Positions 62,161 through 64,000 of a stretch of 64,000 nucleotides of DNA are shown here, piece after piece. A program made the translations under genes and the position numbers. This stretch comes from Hyaloscypha bicolor E. Its lineage: Eukaryota > Ascomycota > Leotiomycetes > Helotiales > Hyaloscyphaceae. The notes beneath the pieces were generated by a model, which worked only from the letters and a program-made list of their open reading frames with translations, had not been told where the DNA came from and did no database searches. How positions within the stretch are numbered: position 1 is the first letter of the stretch; every line of letters starts with the position of its first letter. The stretch spans positions 310,001 through 374,000 of the forward strand of contig NW_020194619.1 of NCBI RefSeq assembly GCF_002865645.1. Direction: 5' to 3'.

Positions 62161-62466
62161 AATTATTTATAAGATATAGAAAGCAAGTATAAAGACAGAT
62201 ATAAGATTAGAAGGTAATAGGGAAGAAGGTTATAGTAAAGGAAAGTAAGAATACTAGAAGAGAAGGGAATAAAGGAGATATAGATAATTCGAGTAATATA
62301 GGTAGTATAGAGGATATAGAGAGTAAGAGAGATAGAGATATGCCTCGTAATCTATGGAATTTGCCTTACGGACTACGCAAGCTAAGGGGGGGTTAGAAGT
62401 AGTCGAGAATAAGGCGTATATACTATACTTTTTTTTTTTGGTAAGGTGTGGTGGGGGGGTATGGGC

Positions 62467-62540
62467 GCGAAAATCAGAAAATCAGAAAATCACTTTTCGC
62501 TTCTCGGATTTGTCCGCTAGCCCGCTAATGGCCTCAGTAC
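62467..62540 (-). repeat. Right terminal inverted repeat
   Basis: Reverse-complement partner of 46691-46764 (69 of 74 positions identical). Its outer end is GGCCTCAGTAC. A T tract and G-rich run lie just inside (about 62429-62464). Confidence 0.85.
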
Positions 62541-62575
62541 TCAGACCCTTTCTCTGCTTTTCAGGTTCCACTCCT

Positions 62576-64000
62576 TTAAAATTTACCTGATGCTTGCTTT
62601 GATTCTGAGAGATTTAGAGAAGGGAAGCCTGGCGAGATGATTCCCCTCTTGCCTAGCCAAGTTAAGACACGCGATTTATTATACAGTAGAGCTCCTTTAT
62701 CGAGCTTCTCGCGCCCTTCCCGCGGAAGACAGCGTGTCTTTTCAGCAGCGGCTCGTTCTGCCCTCTGTTGGATCTCTCTAGCTTGTCTCGCCTCCTCCTC
62801 ATCAATTTGCCCGTCGTCCTCCTGAGCTGGACCTTTCAACTTCGAAGAAATACTTCCAACATAAGTAGCCCGTGCTGGCCGAGTGCTTATTGAAGGGGGT
62901 GGAGGGGGTGGAGGGGTGCCATATCCAGAATAAATAGCCTGTGCTAGCCGAGTGCTTGTTGAAGGAGGTGGAGAAATTGCATATCCAGAATAAGCAGCTT
63001 GTATTGAGCGAAGTCCTCGCGGAGACAGTAGAGGACGTGTATATCCAGAATAAGTAGTTGTAGCTTGCGCTGAGCGAATTCCTGGAGGCGGAGGAGGCGG
63101 AGAAGCAGGTCGTTCTCCATAAGTAGTGGTAGTTCGGGCTTGCGGATATCCCAGAGGCGAGGGTGGAGGGGCAACAGTTACTTCCTTCAATGTTCTATTT
63201 TTTGGCGAGGAGGTACTTGAACTTGACCTTCGTGCTCTGGTATGTTGAACAACCTGAGGTTCGCCATTATCTCGCCGGAGATGATTATTTGTTTGGGATC
63301 GCCAAGCAGCGGGGTCATCTTGAGAAAATGCGGCTCTAGCAGGATCTCTCATTCCTCCTGTGATTGATTCGTTTCCGCGAGTCGTGGATGCTGTATTTCC
63401 TCGATCGCTCTTTGGTTGATCTGGTTTGCTCTCATCTGTTCCGCTATCATCCGGTTTGCTATCATCTGGCTCGCTACTATCCTTCTCAGCAGCTGTGGAA
63501 TTAAATGTTTCCGAACTGGATCTCCCAAACGAGGAAAGAGAGTACGCGGTTAGAGGGCTTCGGTCCATCTTAAGAACAGGCTTCTCCGTAGATCGCTGCT
63601 GCAACTGATCATAGAGTGGTCTCTGGTCGAATAGCGAGGCATTTAGGTGTTCGAACAAGTCAATTCTCAGTCTTTCCAACGAGGCGGGTGCCCTGTAGCC
63701 CTCTCCCTCTGACATTTTTCTCGAAATAGGACGAGTCAATGATGGACGAGGAGATCCAGAGATGCCCGATACTGCTTCCCCAACGCCCACGTTGATATGT
63801 GCCGTACCAGCGCTTGGCCTCGGCACCATATCCATGTTCTTCGAGGGCATCTCTATGTCATCAATACTGCCATTAAGGCTTCCCTCCCCGCGCTCTAGTC
63901 TGGCAGTCGACGTATCTTCGTACTGAGCCTCACTTACATACGGCCGAAGGTAGGCTTTGGAGCTAGTATTATCTAGAACTTCGATATCTTTGTTTTCGCC
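62576..64000 (-). CDS. Proline-rich tandem-repeat protein, 5' partial
   Basis: Minus-strand frame with stop at 62578-62576, open without interruption to the window edge at 64000. An internal ATG lies at 63850, but the frame continues upstream, so the true start is outside. The protein is low-complexity. Its N-terminal visible part is Ser/Asp/Pro-rich. About five tandem units follow (about 62860-63150) with a YSGY or TYGE core after AQA and before a proline run (for example AQAIYSGYGTPPPPP). A short coiled, charged segment (EEEARQAREIQQRAERAAAEK) then leads to a C-terminus LNLSESKQASGKF. No known domain recognised. Its stop codon is only 36 bp outside the right inverted repeat. Confidence 0.65.
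   Translation of the reverse strand, partial: GENKDIEVLDNTSSKAYLRPYVSEAQYEDTSTARLERGEGSLNGSIDDIEMPSKNMDMVPRPSAGTAHINVGVGEAVSGISGSPRPSLTRPISRKMSEGEGYRAPASLERLRIDLFEHLNASLFDQRPLYDQLQQRSTEKPVLKMDRSPLTAYSLSSFGRSSSETFNSTAAEKDSSEPDDSKPDDSGTDESKPDQPKSDRGNTASTTRGNESITGGMRDPARAAFSQDDPAAWRSQTNNHLRRDNGEPQVVQHTRARRSSSSTSSPKNRTLKEVTVAPPPSPLGYPQARTTTTYGERPASPPPPPPGIRSAQATTTYSGYTRPLLSPRGLRSIQAAYSGYAISPPPSTSTRLAQAIYSGYGTPPPPPPPSISTRPARATYVGSISSKLKGPAQEDDGQIDEEEARQAREIQQRAERAAAEKTRCLPREGREKLDKGALLYNKSRVLTWLGKRGIISPGFPSLNLSESKQASGKF

Larger units (their letters stand above)
58761..62466. other. AT-rich RIP-degraded right part of the island
   Basis: About 3.7 kb of decayed sequence. It contains a small tandem repeat (60489-60800), a (CCTTAA)-like run at about 61467-61500 and a protein-like remnant near 61840-62160. 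No intact gene. Confidence 0.5.
46694..62537. mobile_element. TIR-bounded, RIP-degraded 15.8-kb island
   Basis: A block of very AT-rich DNA lies between a 74-bp inverted repeat (46691-46764 and 62467-62540). With TA taken as the target duplication, the element runs from CTGAGGCC to GGCCTCAG. CA and TG are nearly absent over long stretches inside (none seen at about 47161-47410), while CC, CT and CG survive. That is the mark of repeat-induced point mutation. A copia retrotransposon is nested within (51800-58755). Removing it leaves about 8.9 kb. I could not recognise a transposase in the residue, so class is unassigned. A TA duplication with long inverted repeats would fit a Tc1/mariner/pogo-like or other DNA transposon. 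Two independent short elements in opposite orientation are an alternative. Confidence 0.65.

Noticed and set aside
46694..62537. Starship-type giant transposon
   Set aside because: Those carry a tyrosine recombinase (DUF3435) near one end and usually lack long inverted repeats. I see no such gene, although RIP could hide one.

Overview
The window is nuclear DNA of a filamentous ascomycete (Pezizomycotina). Almost all genes carry 44-75 bp GT-AG introns with CT-rich acceptors. The gene set is fungal: a SepH/Cdc7-type septation kinase, Qcr7, a GT62 mannan polymerase subunit, an AVT-type vacuolar transporter, Elp1 and Rho1. One large AT-rich block shows the CpA/TpG loss left by repeat-induced point mutation (RIP). 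A leotiomycete is my impression from how the proteins read, not something I could test. I rebuilt the gene models by hand from splice sites. Where exon lengths are quoted, each coding sum is divisible by three.

Layout. 0.1-33.99 kb is a dense housekeeping segment. It holds a partial unassigned gene, sepH, an ADCK/Mcp2-type mitochondrial kinase-like protein, a small conserved membrane protein, a macrodomain protein and an AVT-type amino acid transporter. These are followed by a GPI-anchored aspartic protease, a 3-methyladenine DNA glycosylase, the GT62 mannosyltransferase, qcr7, a mitochondrial NAD-type carrier, a Ser-rich fungal protein, elp1 and mitochondrial uL24m. rho1 (35.9-36.9 kb) sits between two long gene-free stretches that contain degenerate repeats. 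38.9-46 kb is looser. It has two broken genes (an unknown fragment with one stop, and a short-chain dehydrogenase with several frameshifts), a small Cys-containing protein with a 640-bp intron, a ketopantoate-reductase-like gene and a nine-exon FMN-dependent 2-hydroxyacid oxidase.

46.69-62.54 kb is a 15.8-kb AT-rich island. It is bounded by a 74-bp imperfect terminal inverted repeat (69/74 identical) with TA at both outer edges. Nested inside is a 6,956-bp RIP-damaged Ty1/copia retrotransposon. The copia has 171-bp LTRs, a GAATA target-site duplication, a primer-binding site matching the anticodon arm of initiator tRNA-Met, and a decayed antisense reading frame with its own TATA box between RNase H and the 3' LTR. 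Outside the right inverted repeat lies the 3' end of a proline-rich repeat protein that runs off the window.

Most genes are unrelated housekeeping functions. Shared themes are cell wall, septation and polarity (sepH, rho1, GT62 subunit, GPI protease) and mitochondria (Mcp2-like, qcr7, NAD-type carrier, uL24m). I see no biosynthetic cluster, tRNA, rRNA or CRISPR array. The most unusual content is the TIR-bounded island and the antisense gene inside its copia element.
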